Source: Qipengyuania intermedia (lineage in GTDB: Bacteria; Pseudomonadota; Alphaproteobacteria; Sphingomonadales; Sphingomonadaceae). From it: 64,000 nt of DNA. The notes beneath the pieces were generated by a model. That model worked only from the letters and a program-made list of their open reading frames with translations, did not search any database and was not told where the DNA came from. Both the position numbers and the translations under genes were made by a program. The stretch is taken from NCBI RefSeq assembly GCF_019711615.1, contig NZ_JAIGNS010000001.1, forward strand, positions 1,116,001 through 1,180,000, given 5' to 3'. This document shows, one piece after another, positions 52,399 to 61,470 of the stretch. Positions within the stretch are counted from its first letter, which is position 1. Each line of letters begins with the position of its first letter.

Positions 52399-53403
52399 TT
52401 AAGGCTTCCATCCGGCAGAGGGCATTTGCTGGCTGGCGCAGTGGAACCCGCCGCCGCCCGCCAGCACCGCATCGCCCGGAAGGCCGATAGTCGCGCGATC
52501 CGGGAATAGCGCGTCGATCGCCGTCACGCCTTCCTCGTCGTACGGACTGCCGAAGGTCGGCACCACGACGAGGTGGCTGGTAATGGCGAAATTCACGTAG
52601 CTCGCCGGCTCGACATGGTCGCCGCTGGTTACGAGGCCGGGCGAGGGGATCTCGACCACCGAAACGCCAGCCGCTTCTGCCCGGCGGCGCGCATCGGCAT
52701 AGATCTCCGCATTGGGGTCGGCGCTTCCCGTGGCGCGCGGGATGACGAGCGTGTTGGCCGCAACGAAGCGGGCGAGATTGTCGACATGGCCGTCCGTGTG
52801 ATCGTTGATCAACCCGTCGCCGAGCCACAGCACGCGGCTAAAGCCGAGATCGCGTTCGAGGCGCTGCTCGATTTCTTCGCGCGAGAGCTGCGGATTGCGA
52901 TTTGGGTTGAGCAGGCATTGCTCGGTCGTAGCGACGAGGCCGGTCCCATCGCCATCCACCGCGCCGCCTTCGAGGATCCAGTCCGCCGTTTGCAGCGGCA
53001 AGCCCTCGTCCACGGCCAGCTGCGCGCCGACGGTCTGGTCTCCGTCCATCAGGTACTTGCCGCCCCAGCCGTTGAAACCGAACCGCCGCGCCGCCCGCTT
53101 GCCATCGCGGTTTGAAACAACCAGAGGTCCGGTGTCGCGCAGCCAGACATCGCCATAGTGACGTCGTTCGAGCGTGACGTTCCCGCCGACCAGCTGACGC
53201 GCGCGTGCCTCGTTCGCATCATCGCGCACCAACAGGCGGACTTCCTGCCCGCTATCGGCGACAACATTGGCGAAGGCCGCGATCTGCTCCTGCGCCCTTG
53301 GCAGGACTTCGGGCCATTCATGCGGATCGTGCGGAAAGCCGATCCACAGCCAGTCCTGCGGGGCCCATTCGGGCGGCATCATCCAATCGGGCGTCGTGCT
53401 CAT
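52399..53403 (-). CDS. aguA: Agmatine deiminase / peptidyl-arginine deiminase family protein
   Basis: The 334-residue guanidine-modifying enzyme has the conserved MPPEWAPQDWLWIGFP start, WLRDTGP, ILEGGAVDGDGTG, the catalytic His region NDHTDGHVDN and the catalytic Cys in GGGGFHCASQQMP. It converts agmatine to N-carbamoylputrescine in polyamine synthesis, though the PAD-like subfamily can use other guanidines. No carbamoylputrescine amidase is adjacent, so pathway assignment is from the enzyme alone. Confidence 0.88.
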   Translation of the reverse strand: MSTTPDWMMPPEWAPQDWLWIGFPHDPHEWPEVLPRAQEQIAAFANVVADSGQEVRLLVRDDANEARARQLVGGNVTLERRHYGDVWLRDTGPLVVSNRDGKRAARRFGFNGWGGKYLMDGDQTVGAQLAVDEGLPLQTADWILEGGAVDGDGTGLVATTEQCLLNPNRNPQLSREEIEQRLERDLGFSRVLWLGDGLINDHTDGHVDNLARFVAANTLVIPRATGSADPNAEIYADARRRAEAAGVSVVEIPSPGLVTSGDHVEPASYVNFAITSHLVVVPTFGSPYDEEGVTAIDALFPDRATIGLPGDAVLAGGGGFHCASQQMPSAGWKP

Positions 53404-53439
53404 GCGCGGCGGTTAGGACGAGGTGATCGCTCCGCGCAA

Positions 53440-53469
53440 TAAAAAAGGGGACGCCGCAGCGCCCCCTTT
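53440..53469 (-). terminator. Rho-independent terminator after the flotillin-like gene
   Basis: On the minus strand, an 11-bp stem with one mismatch (AAAGGGGACGC against GCGCCCCCTTT on the plus strand) and loop CGCA is followed by a run of T (plus strand AATAAAAAA). It lies 21 bases after the flotillin-like stop (53490). Confidence 0.82.
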
Positions 53470-53489
53470 CCATTCGGTGACAGAGTGGC

Positions 53490-55250
53490 TCAGGCGTCGG
53501 CCTTGGGGCTTTCGCCGCTGTCCTTGTTCCTGCCTGCGTCCTTGCCATTGGCGGGAAGCGCCTTGGGGGCGTCTTCCTTCTTCGGCTCGGGCGCATCTTC
53601 CACTTCGAAGCCGCCGGTCTGCTCGGCCGGGCCCTTGACCAGGCTGTTGAGGCTGGAGCCGTCGAGGCCCAGTTCCTTCATCAGCCCGTCGAGCACCGGC
53701 GCCTGCGCGCGGTAGGCAAGCGCTGCGCTGACCGCATCAGTCGCGAGGTTGCCCGATCCGCCGCCGACACCGGCTGCACCGCCCGACGACTTGCCGCCGC
53801 CATTGGTAAGCCCGTCGACCTGGACGATCTTGATGCTCTCGATCGCTTCCATCGGTTTGGCGCTTTCCTTGACCAGTTCCGGCAGGACCTTGAGGAGGGC
53901 CATCTTGGTCTGCAGGCTGATCTGGTCGGACGAGAGAATGTTCGCCGCCTCGTTGATCGCCTTTTGACCGGCTGCCTCGACTTCGAAGCGCACGCGCGCA
54001 GCTTCTGCCCGCAGCTTCTCGGCTTCGGCCTCGCCCTGCGCTTCCAGGCGCAGCGCTTCGGCACGGTTGGTCGCGGCGTCCCTTTCGGCCTCCGCTTCCA
54101 CGCGAACGCTGATAGCTTCACGCTCTGCCTGCTTCGATGCCTCGATCAGCTCGATCTTCTTCTGCCTTTCGGCGATCTCGCTTTCGCGGCTCGTTGCGAC
54201 CTGTTCCTCGGCAGCGACCGCCTTGGCGCGGGCTTCGTCGGCTTCGGCCTTGGCCTGGCTTTCCTCGCGGCTCTTGTTCTGGACCGCGATCTGCTGCTCC
54301 TGCCGGGCGATTTCGAGCGCCCGCTGCTGGTCGATCCGCGCCTCTTCGACGAGACGGTCGGCTTCGATCTGCTGCGCGTCGACCTGCTTCTTCGCCTCGA
54401 TCCGGGCAGCATCGGCCTCGCGGCTGCGCTCTGCCTGCTCGCGGGCGATTTCCGAAGCCTGCGCGGCGCGGCGGATTTCCACCTCGCGTTCCTGCTGGAG
54501 GCGGGCGTATTCCTTGTCGCGCCCGATCTCGAAGCTGCGTGCGTCGGCCTCGAGGTTCTTCGTCTCCATCTGCACGCGCGTGTCCTGCTCGATGTCGTTG
54601 CGCAGTTTCTTGCGCGCCTCGATCTGCTCGGTCAGCTTGGTCAGGCCTTCGGCGTCGAAGGCGTTGTTGGCGTTGAAGTGCTCGATGCTGGTCTGGTCGA
54701 GACCGGTCAGCGAGACCGATTCCAGTTCCAGGCCGTTCATCGCGAGGTCGTTCGAGGACACCTGCTGCACCTTCTGGACGAAGTCGGCACGCTGTTCGTG
54801 CAGCTCGTTCATGGTCATGCCTGCCGCGACGGAGCGCAGCGCGTCGACGAACTTGCCTTCGACGAGGTCCTTGAGCATTTCCGGCTGCATCGTCCGCTGG
54901 CCGAGCGTCTGCGCCGCCATGGCGATCGCATCGGCATCGGGCTTCACGCGGACGTAGAATTCCGCCTTCACGTCGATCCGCAGGCGGTCGAGCGTGATGA
55001 GGGCCTCGCCATCGCGGCGAATGACCGAAAGCACCAGCGTGTTCATGTTGACCGGCATGGTTTCATGCAAGACCGGCAGCACCAAAGCGCCCCCGTTCAT
55101 GACGACCTTTTCGCCGCCCACGCCGGTCCGCACGAAAGCGATTTCCTTCGACGCCCGTCGGTACATCCTCAGCAGGAATGCGAAAAATGAAACCACCACG
55201 ACGGCGATGACCGCCATGCCGATAATTCCCGTTTCAAGTAGACTGTCCAT
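53490..55250 (-). CDS. Flotillin-like SPFH protein (YqiK family)
   Basis: The 586-residue protein has one N-terminal membrane helix (IGMAVIAVVVVSFFAFLL), an SPFH domain (about residues 30-210) and a long heptad-rich coiled coil (about 220-430) with Glu/Ala/Lys/Arg-rich repeats. A low-complexity Lys/Asp/Glu tail ends it. It matches the YqiK flotillin group, which organises membrane microdomains. It is cotranscribed with the YqiJ-like gene (nine-base gap). Confidence 0.9.
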   Translation of the reverse strand: MDSLLETGIIGMAVIAVVVVSFFAFLLRMYRRASKEIAFVRTGVGGEKVVMNGGALVLPVLHETMPVNMNTLVLSVIRRDGEALITLDRLRIDVKAEFYVRVKPDADAIAMAAQTLGQRTMQPEMLKDLVEGKFVDALRSVAAGMTMNELHEQRADFVQKVQQVSSNDLAMNGLELESVSLTGLDQTSIEHFNANNAFDAEGLTKLTEQIEARKKLRNDIEQDTRVQMETKNLEADARSFEIGRDKEYARLQQEREVEIRRAAQASEIAREQAERSREADAARIEAKKQVDAQQIEADRLVEEARIDQQRALEIARQEQQIAVQNKSREESQAKAEADEARAKAVAAEEQVATSRESEIAERQKKIELIEASKQAEREAISVRVEAEAERDAATNRAEALRLEAQGEAEAEKLRAEAARVRFEVEAAGQKAINEAANILSSDQISLQTKMALLKVLPELVKESAKPMEAIESIKIVQVDGLTNGGGKSSGGAAGVGGGSGNLATDAVSAALAYRAQAPVLDGLMKELGLDGSSLNSLVKGPAEQTGGFEVEDAPEPKKEDAPKALPANGKDAGRNKDSGESPKADA

Positions 55251-55259
55251 TGCTCCTCC

Positions 55260-55892
55260 TTATTGATTGGCTGTCGGCGACAGGCGACGCTCTGAGAGCG
55301 CGGTCGCGTAGAACTGATTGCCCTCGCGGCGGACGAGGAGGACCTCGTCGCCCGCGTGGAGTTCGGATGATGCCTCGTGCGGCTCGACCATTACGTAATG
55401 CGACTGGCCGTGCACGTCCTTGACCCGGGCACGCGCAGGCGATGCCTGACGGGCGACGCCGTCCGTGATCTTGGCGCGGCGACCGACAAGGCTGCCCGTG
55501 CTCACCGCGGTGGTGTGATCCTTGGGCATGATCCGGCCCAAAGGCCGCGCGAATATGCCCGTGACCGGCAAAGCAGCCACACCGGCGATCAGCGCGGCGA
55601 GCCAGCTGTAGAGCGTGCTGCCGGTGAGATCTTCGGCGATCGCCTGTATCGAAAGACCGACGATGGCGAACACGCCCAAGAACAACATGATCCAGATCGT
55701 CAGCGGCACGCGCCCGATGCCAAGCAGCGTCAGCAGCCCGTCGAGCATGCTCGCATCGGGCAGGCCTTCGCCGTCAAGGTCGACATCGGCATCGCCGAAA
55801 TCGGCAACCCCGATCAACTGGACGAGCGCGAGGATCAGCATGATGACGAGCGCGGCCGCAAACGGCATGTTGTGCGGCTCCAGCAATGTCAT
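55260..55892 (-). CDS. YqiJ-like membrane protein (OB-fold, flotillin partner)
   Basis: The 210-residue protein has three or four hydrophobic segments in the first ~115 residues, then a soluble beta-barrel-like domain (about 130-200) with SLVGRRAKITDGVARQASPARARV and AGDEVLLVRREGNQFYA. This is the YqiJ/NfeD-like OB fold that accompanies YqiK-type flotillins. It is the first gene of the flotillin pair, downstream of a 475-base gene-free stretch holding a 20-base tandem repeat. Confidence 0.82.
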   Translation of the reverse strand: MTLLEPHNMPFAAALVIMLILALVQLIGVADFGDADVDLDGEGLPDASMLDGLLTLLGIGRVPLTIWIMLFLGVFAIVGLSIQAIAEDLTGSTLYSWLAALIAGVAALPVTGIFARPLGRIMPKDHTTAVSTGSLVGRRAKITDGVARQASPARARVKDVHGQSHYVMVEPHEASSELHAGDEVLLVRREGNQFYATALSERRLSPTANQ

Positions 55893-55985
55893 GGATTCCC
55901 CCCTTTCTTATGCGCAGAAAGTCCCGCCTCCGGCCTCAGCCGAAAGTGGATCCCCCTACTGTTGTATCCATGTCATTCACCTAGC

Positions 55986-56025
55986 AGAAATGTGCGGTGA
56001 ACCGTAGAAATATGCGACGAACCGA
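55986..56025. repeat. Two tandem 20-bp direct repeats
   Basis: Unit 1 is AGAAATGTGCGGTGAACCGT and unit 2 AGAAATATGCGACGAACCGA; they agree at 16 of 20 bases. The 20-base period (about two helix turns) suits side-by-side protein binding upstream of the flotillin operon. Function inferred only. Confidence 0.6.
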
Positions 56026-56326
56026 GTTCGATTTCCCCCACAATTGCGCGGGTTTGACTTGGATTTGCGGATTTTCGACTTCGGCCGGGGAAATGTTGTG
56101 GTGACCAGGTCTTGGGACAGGCGAAGAAAGACCGTTTCCGGCCAACAGGCGCCGCTCTCCGGCATCCGACCAAGGGCATCGCGAGCGGGAATTTCCTACA
56201 TGGCAATCGGCGGCTATGTGAACATCATTCCCGTGGCTCGCTGGAGGACGATGTGCAGCGAAAGTGTCACCCGGCGGACTGGGCCGTAAAGACTTGTAAT
56301 TAAAGAATAGATGCCCTTTTGCCGCG

Positions 56327-56343
56327 GGCGACACACTGTCGCC
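56327..56343 (-). terminator. Possible terminator hairpin after the P450 gene
   Basis: GGCGACA and TGTCGCC form a perfect 7-bp stem with a 3-base loop, 25 bases beyond the P450 stop on the minus strand. An A-run (minus strand CAAAAG) rather than T-run follows, so it is only a candidate. Confidence 0.35.
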
Positions 56344-56367
56344 TTCGTCAACCGTCGGCAGTACGTC

Positions 56368-57669
56368 TCAGGCAGCGGCTATCCGGAGCGGCAAGGTCTT
56401 GAGCCCGCCGACGAAGGTCGATTTCGCGCGCTTCGGTTCTCCCGCCAGTTCCACGCTGTCGATCCGGTCGAGCAGGGTTTCGAACAGGATGCGCATTTCA
56501 AGCCGGGCGAGGTGGAGGCCGAGGCACTGGTGCGCTCCGGCTCCGAAGGCGAGGTGCCGGTTGGGGCTACGGCTGGCGTCGAACTTGCGCGGGTTTTCGA
56601 ACTGCGCCGGATCGTGGTTGGCGGCAACGTAATTGATCATCAGCCAGTCGCCCTTGGCGATGTGCTGGCCGCCAAGCTCGGTGTCCTCGGCCGCCGTGCG
56701 CATGAAATGCTGCACCGGGCTGGTCCAGCGGATCGCCTCTTCCACGATTCCGGGGAGGAGCGAGCGGTCGGCCTTCACCCTCGCCCATTGTTCGGGGTCC
56801 TGCGCCAGGGCGAGCATGGCGCCTGCCGTGCTGGCGCTGGTGGTGTCATGACCGGCGGCGGCGACGATGATGTAATAGCCCATCATGTCGCGGTCGTTCA
56901 GCGGTTCTCCGTCCACCGTTGCATTGGCGATGGTGCTGGCGACATCGTCGGTCGGATTGGCGCGCTTTTCGGCGGTCAGGCCTGCGAAATAGGCTTCGAA
57001 ATCCTTCACCGCGCCGGCGACCAGCTGGGTGATCGCTTCGGGCGGCAGGTCCTTCATGCCTGACTGGTTGAGGTCTTCGTCCTGCCCGCCGAACATCTGC
57101 TGCGTGAGCATCAACATGCGCGGCTCGTCCTCTTCGGGCACGCCGAGGATCTGCATGACCACGTGCAGCGGATAGGGCTGCGACACCAGCTTGCAGAAGT
57201 CCGCTTCCGGCCCGGCGTCGATCAATCGGTCCACCGTCTTGTGCGCCAGCTCGCGGATCTCGTCCTCCAGCGTGCGCAGGTTCTTGGGCATGAACCATTC
57301 CTGCGTGAGCTTGCGGTATTTCATGTGGATCGGCGCGTCGAAGGTGACGAGGCTGGCGACCATATGCGGGCTGCCGCCGGTCAAATTCTTGGCGAACTCG
57401 ATCCCTTCGGTGAGGCTGAACACGACCGTCTGCGGATTGTTGAGGAAGGTAGCATTGTCCTTCGAGACGCGCATCACGTCGTCATAGCGGCTGACCAGCC
57501 AGAACGGCGGGTGGCGGCCCTCGGGATCCTCGACCCAGGCGACCGGGCTTTCCTCCCGCAGGCGATCGAAGGTGTCGAGCAGCGGGTCCCACCGGGCGTA
57601 ACTTTCCGGAGAGATGACCTCGTACGCGGTTTGCGGATCGAGGCGGGGTTTCGCTGCGCTCGCCATCAC
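56368..57669 (-). CDS. Cytochrome P450
   Basis: The 433-residue P450 has haem motif FGAGAHQCLGLHLARLEMR, ExxR (EEAIRW) and I-helix IIVAAAGHDTTSAST. Substrate unknown; the fold is of the soluble bacterial class, similar in layout to CYP108-like proteins. The start overlaps the stop of the acyl-CoA synthetase gene by four bases, so they are probably cotranscribed. The CoA ligase could activate the acid on which the P450 acts or its product. Confidence 0.92.
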   Translation of the reverse strand: MMASAAKPRLDPQTAYEVISPESYARWDPLLDTFDRLREESPVAWVEDPEGRHPPFWLVSRYDDVMRVSKDNATFLNNPQTVVFSLTEGIEFAKNLTGGSPHMVASLVTFDAPIHMKYRKLTQEWFMPKNLRTLEDEIRELAHKTVDRLIDAGPEADFCKLVSQPYPLHVVMQILGVPEEDEPRMLMLTQQMFGGQDEDLNQSGMKDLPPEAITQLVAGAVKDFEAYFAGLTAEKRANPTDDVASTIANATVDGEPLNDRDMMGYYIIVAAAGHDTTSASTAGAMLALAQDPEQWARVKADRSLLPGIVEEAIRWTSPVQHFMRTAAEDTELGGQHIAKGDWLMINYVAANHDPAQFENPRKFDASRSPNRHLAFGAGAHQCLGLHLARLEMRILFETLLDRIDSVELAGEPKRAKSTFVGGLKTLPLRIAAA

Positions 57670-59213
57670 GCCTGCTCCGCTTCTATCTCCGCCTTCTTCG
57701 CGTACTCGTCGCGCAATTCGCGCTTGTACAGCTTGCCATTGGCCTCGCGCGGCAATTGCTCGCGGAAATCGAACAGCTTGGGCATCTTGATCTTGGCTAG
57801 CTGCGGGGCGAGGAAATCGCGCAGTTCGGCTTCCAGCTTTTCGCCAGCCTCGCCCATGTCGATGGGCTGGACGACGGCAACGACCTTCTCCCCGAAATCG
57901 GGGCAGGGCGCACCGATCACGGCGGCATCCATCACCTTGTCGTGTGTGACGAGCAGGTTCTCGATCTCTTGCGGGTAGATGTTGACGCCGCCGGAAATGA
58001 TCATGTGGCTCTTGCGGTCGGTCAGGAAGAGGAACCCGTCCTCATCCACATGGCCGATATCGCCCAGCGTCATCCAGCCTTTCGGGTGCATGGCGTCGGC
58101 GGTCTTTTCCGGGTCGTTGTGATAGGTCGGAATGTTCTCGTTTTCGAAATAGAGCAGGCCGTCGGTCCCCGCGGGCACTTCCTCGCCATCGGGACCGCAG
58201 ACGTGCAACTGCCCGTGGATCGGCTTGCCGACCGTACCGGGGTGCGTGAGCCAGTCCTCGCTCTTCACGAGCGTCATTCCGATGCCTTCCGATCCGGCGT
58301 AATATTCGATGACGATGGGGCCCCACCACTCGATCATCTCGCGCTTCACCGGAACGGGGCACGGGGCGGCCGCGTGGATTGCACGGGCATGGGTGGAAAG
58401 GTCGTACCGGGTACGCACTTCGGGATCGAGCTTAAGCATGCGCACGAAATGGGTAGGCACCCACTGGCTGTCGGTCACACGGTACTTCTCGATCGCTTCG
58501 AGAGCGGTCTCGGGGTCGAATTTCTCCATCACCACGATCGTCGCGCCGAGGCGATGCGCCGTGGTGCACCAGCCAAGCGGTGCCGCGTGATAAAGCGGGG
58601 CGGGCGAAAGGTAGATCATGCTGCCATCTGCCGGCCAGCCCACGCCCATCACGGCAAGGCCGACGAGCGGGTTCACCGCGAGGATATCGTCGTCGGCGGG
58701 CGGCGCGGGGCGGATACCCTTGGGCCTGCCGGTCGTGCCGCTGGAATAGAGCATGTACTGGCCGGGAGCCTGGTCCGCGATCGGATCGGCCGGATACTTC
58801 GCCAGCGCTTCGGTCAGGTTCTCTTCGCCTTCTCCGCCCTTGGCAAGGATTGCGATATCAGGACAATCGGCGCGGATGTCGTCCATCACCTCGTCGAAAT
58901 AGCGCGAGGTGACGAGCAGCTTCGCCCCCGCGTCCTTGAGGATGTAACAGATTTCCGGTGCGGTAAGGCGTGTCGAGATCGGCACCATCATAGTGCCCGC
59001 GCGCTGCGACCCCCAGACCAGCTGCAGGTAATCGATGGTGTTTTCCATCAGGATCGCCACGTGGTCGCCGCGTTTCAGGCCGCGTGCCCGCAGCAGCTGG
59101 GTGAAGCGGTTGGCATAGGCGTCCATCTCCCCATAGGTTACCGTCTCGCCGGTGCCCGCCATGATGATCGCGGGATGGTCGGGGCGCGCCTGCGCATGGG
59201 TGATGGGGTGCAT
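57666..59213 (-). CDS. AMP-binding acyl-CoA synthetase
   Basis: This 515-residue adenylate-forming enzyme has the AMP-binding motif YSSGTTGRPKG, YAGSEGIG (A5), GWMTLGDIGHVDEDGFLFLTDRKSHMIISGG (A7-A8) and the catalytic lysine in REANGKLYKRELR. It joins a carboxylic acid, probably a fatty or ring acid, to CoA. The gene overlaps the downstream P450 gene. Together they suggest degradation of a hydrophobic substrate, an inference from neighbours. Confidence 0.92.
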   Translation of the reverse strand: MHPITHAQARPDHPAIIMAGTGETVTYGEMDAYANRFTQLLRARGLKRGDHVAILMENTIDYLQLVWGSQRAGTMMVPISTRLTAPEICYILKDAGAKLLVTSRYFDEVMDDIRADCPDIAILAKGGEGEENLTEALAKYPADPIADQAPGQYMLYSSGTTGRPKGIRPAPPADDDILAVNPLVGLAVMGVGWPADGSMIYLSPAPLYHAAPLGWCTTAHRLGATIVVMEKFDPETALEAIEKYRVTDSQWVPTHFVRMLKLDPEVRTRYDLSTHARAIHAAAPCPVPVKREMIEWWGPIVIEYYAGSEGIGMTLVKSEDWLTHPGTVGKPIHGQLHVCGPDGEEVPAGTDGLLYFENENIPTYHNDPEKTADAMHPKGWMTLGDIGHVDEDGFLFLTDRKSHMIISGGVNIYPQEIENLLVTHDKVMDAAVIGAPCPDFGEKVVAVVQPIDMGEAGEKLEAELRDFLAPQLAKIKMPKLFDFREQLPREANGKLYKRELRDEYAKKAEIEAEQA

Positions 59214-59301
59214 AGGGTCCTCTCTCTCACTGCCGTCGGTCCTGTTTGCGGACTCGTCCGGTTGCTCAAAGAAACCTACCTACCTGCCGCGCGCGGGCAA
59301 G

Positions 59302-59330
59302 AAAAAAGGCGCCGGATCGCTCCGACGCCT
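59302..59330 (-). terminator. Rho-independent terminator after the M23 peptidase gene
   Basis: On the minus strand AGGCGTCGGA-GCGA-TCCGGCGCCT forms a 10-bp stem (one G-T-type mismatch) with a GNRA-like loop, followed by TTTTTTC. It lies about 45 bases after the M23 stop and before the acyl-CoA synthetase gene. Confidence 0.85.
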
Positions 59331-59374
59331 AATTCCGCTGACCCGAAGGGCTCGTTGGCCTTTCGAATAAAAAC

Positions 59375-60064
59375 TCAGTCTTCGTCGCCGCCGCCCTGGC
59401 CGCCTTCGCCGATCGCGAGCGCGAAAGCGCGCTGTGCGGACGATTCGACCATGTAAGGGACCGGGTTGACCGCTTCGCCGTCGATGCGGACTTCATAATG
59501 GAGGTGCGGGCCGGTGGAACGGCCGGTCGAGCCGACATAGCCGATCAGGTCGCCCTTCTTGACGCGGGCACCGTCGGTGACGGCAATGGCTGACATGTGG
59601 GCATAGCGCGTCTGGATGCGGGCGCCGTGTTCGATGCTGACGAACTTGCCGTAGCTGGAGAAGCGCTCGGCCTTGGAAACCACGCCGTCGGCCGTGGCGT
59701 AGATCGGCGTTCCGGTCGGCGCGGCGAGGTCGACGCCCTTGTGACCCATGCGACGACGCAGGACCGGGTGCGTGCGCATGCCATAGTCGCTTGTCAGCTT
59801 GGCATCTTCGAGCGGCATGCGCGAAGGGATGGCAACCTGCGGCCCAGCCGTGATGAGCGAAGCCTGGTTGGGTGATTCCCAGCGAGCGAAAAGTTCGGTG
59901 AACTGTTCGTCCGCTTCGCCGGCGCTGTCCGCGGTGACCTTCGATACGTCGATGGCACCGACTGCAGCTGCCGCTGCGTTGGTTTCCGCGTGCGCCGGAG
60001 CGGCTGCGATGCTCATGCCTGCGGCGAGCATCGTCACGGCAATCGTGCTGCGCTTGGAAATCAT
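59375..60064 (-). CDS. M23 family metallopeptidase (periplasmic, peptidoglycan-acting)
   Basis: This 229-residue protein has a signal peptide cleaved near AHA-ET. The LytM/M23 domain holds HPVLRRRMGHKGVDLAAP (metal His and Asp) and the HLHYEVRIDGEAVNP motif. It cleaves or regulates peptidoglycan cross-bridges. A low-complexity Gly/Glu/Asp tail ends it. The 5' side has a 6-bp repeat GATACC/GGTATC before the gene. It is a single-gene unit between terminator-like hairpins. Confidence 0.9.
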   Translation of the reverse strand: MISKRSTIAVTMLAAGMSIAAAPAHAETNAAAAAVGAIDVSKVTADSAGEADEQFTELFARWESPNQASLITAGPQVAIPSRMPLEDAKLTSDYGMRTHPVLRRRMGHKGVDLAAPTGTPIYATADGVVSKAERFSSYGKFVSIEHGARIQTRYAHMSAIAVTDGARVKKGDLIGYVGSTGRSTGPHLHYEVRIDGEAVNPVPYMVESSAQRAFALAIGEGGQGGGDED

Positions 60065-60151
60065 TGCTAACCCGTCCTGTCGATACCTTGTCGGTATCTT
60101 TCCTTGCGATCCTCAGGCGTCCCGTGCCTTTCGGACCGTTTTTTCAAAACC

Positions 60152-60167
60152 GCCGGAACCCCCCGGC
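60152..60167 (-). terminator. Possible terminator hairpin after the ferritin-like gene
   Basis: GCCGG and CCGGC form a 5-bp stem around a six-base loop, followed by GGTTTTG on the minus strand. It lies about 35 bases beyond the ferritin-like stop (60203). The stem is short, so support is modest. Confidence 0.35.
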
Positions 60168-60202
60168 ATCTCGTGAGTATGGGTTATGGCTGCAAAGGTT
60201 AA

Positions 60203-61003
60203 TCAAGCAATAGCCGCGTAGAAGTCCCGCGATAAACCGGCTGCCGCACGCGCCGAGTCGTTGAATGGCGGCTTCAAGCCCCCCGAAAAATGCATTTGGA
60301 CCAATTTCTGCCATGTTTCCGGTGGCTTTTCGTCGCGCGTAATGCACAACTCACGAAAGTGCTTGGCCCCGAAAGCGACATGGCGAATCTCGTCGTCAAG
60401 GATTCGTTGGAGGATTCGGGCGCCGTTTTCGTCTCCCTGTGACCGGATTCGCTCCATCATCGCCGGAGTGACGTCGAGACCGCGCGCTTCCAGAACCATC
60501 GGCACTATCGCCAGCCGTGCCGTGACGTCATCTGCCGTATCCTGCGCTGCGCCCCACAACCCGTCATGTGCCGGTAGCACACCATAGTGCGATCCCATCG
60601 TCGCGAGCTTGCGGTCGATCAGCGCGAAATGCATCGCCTCGTCGGCGGCGACCGCCAGGAAGTCGCTCACGAACTGCTCGCCCATTTCCTCTCCGAACCG
60701 CCCGGCCATGTCGAGCGCAAGGTCGATCGCGACGAATTCGATATGTGCCAACGAGTGCCACAGGGCGATCCGCCCTGCCAGCGAGCCCCCGCGCGACCGC
60801 CGCGGCATCTTGCCAGGGGCAAGCAGTAGCAGCTCATCGGGCCAGGCCGGCCGGTCGGGCATGGCGCAGTCGAATGCGAACGCCAATCGCCCCAGCCGCC
60901 AGTCGCGTGCGACCTGGCGGGCGGCGAAGACCTTCGCGGACTTGTCGCCCGTAAGCAGGGCGTCCCTGATGGCGCCCGATACACTGCGGCGTCGTGACGT
61001 CAT
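60203..61003 (-). CDS. DUF455 ferritin-like protein
   Basis: The 266-residue helical protein contains AHIEFVAIDLALDMAGRF, VAADEAMHFALIDRKLATMGS and ILDDEIRHVAFGAKHF. These supply paired Glu and ExxH-type ligands of a ferritin-like di-iron site, as in DUF455 and MiaE-related proteins. Function is not established; a di-iron oxidase or oxygen-activating role is likely. Its start overlaps the bcp stop by four bases. Confidence 0.88.
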   Translation of the reverse strand: MTSRRRSVSGAIRDALLTGDKSAKVFAARQVARDWRLGRLAFAFDCAMPDRPAWPDELLLLAPGKMPRRSRGGSLAGRIALWHSLAHIEFVAIDLALDMAGRFGEEMGEQFVSDFLAVAADEAMHFALIDRKLATMGSHYGVLPAHDGLWGAAQDTADDVTARLAIVPMVLEARGLDVTPAMMERIRSQGDENGARILQRILDDEIRHVAFGAKHFRELCITRDEKPPETWQKLVQMHFSGGLKPPFNDSARAAAGLSRDFYAAIA

Positions 61004-61470
61004 GCGGAACGTGCGGCGTCGAGCACCTCGTCTGCATGGCCCTTGACCCTGACTTTCGGCCAGACACGCAGGATCCGGCCGTCTTCGCCGATCAGATAGG
61101 TCGAGCGGATCATGCCCATGTAAGTGCGCCCGTAATTCTTTTTCTCACCCCAGACGCCGAGCGTGTCGGAAAGGCCGCCTTCTTGTGCATCGGTGGCAAG
61201 CTCGACCGTCAGATCGTGCTTGGCGATGAAGTTCTGGTGCTTCTTCGCGCTATCCTTGCTGACGCCAAGCAGGCGCACGCCGGCTTTCTCGAACTCTGGC
61301 TTCAGGGCGCTGAAATCCTTCGCTTCGGTGGTGCAGCCGGGCGTATTGTCCTTGGGATAGAAGAAGATCACCGCCTTCATTCCGGCCAGGTCGTCCTTGG
61401 TGATCGTGCCACCGTCGGGAGTTTCCATTGCGAAGTCGGGAAAGGCATCGCCCGTTTCATAACTCGTCAT
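61000..61470 (-). CDS. bcp: Thioredoxin-dependent peroxiredoxin (BCP/PrxQ family)
   Basis: The 156-residue peroxiredoxin has the peroxidatic Cys46 in NTPGCTTEA and FFYPKD upstream. The resolving Cys usually at position +5 is absent, so it may be a 1-Cys form. It reduces hydroperoxides. Its start overlaps the glnE stop, and its stop overlaps the ferritin-like gene, giving a glnE-bcp-ferritin-like operon. Confidence 0.94.
   Translation of the reverse strand: MTSYETGDAFPDFAMETPDGGTITKDDLAGMKAVIFFYPKDNTPGCTTEAKDFSALKPEFEKAGVRLLGVSKDSAKKHQNFIAKHDLTVELATDAQEGGLSDTLGVWGEKKNYGRTYMGMIRSTYLIGEDGRILRVWPKVRVKGHADEVLDAARSA

Larger units (their letters stand above)
55893..56367. other. 475-base gene-free region with a 20-bp tandem repeat
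   Basis: No supported gene was found here. Short frames exist on both strands but lack family resemblance, a ribosome binding site or neighbour-like codon use. The AT content is locally higher than in the flanking genes. The region holds the tandem repeat at 55986-56025, about 95 bases upstream of the YqiJ-like start, and the P450-side hairpin at 56327-56343. Confidence 0.6.

Noticed and set aside
56044..56334. Short frames on both strands in the 475-base gap
   Set aside because: No ribosome binding site, no family resemblance and unusual composition.
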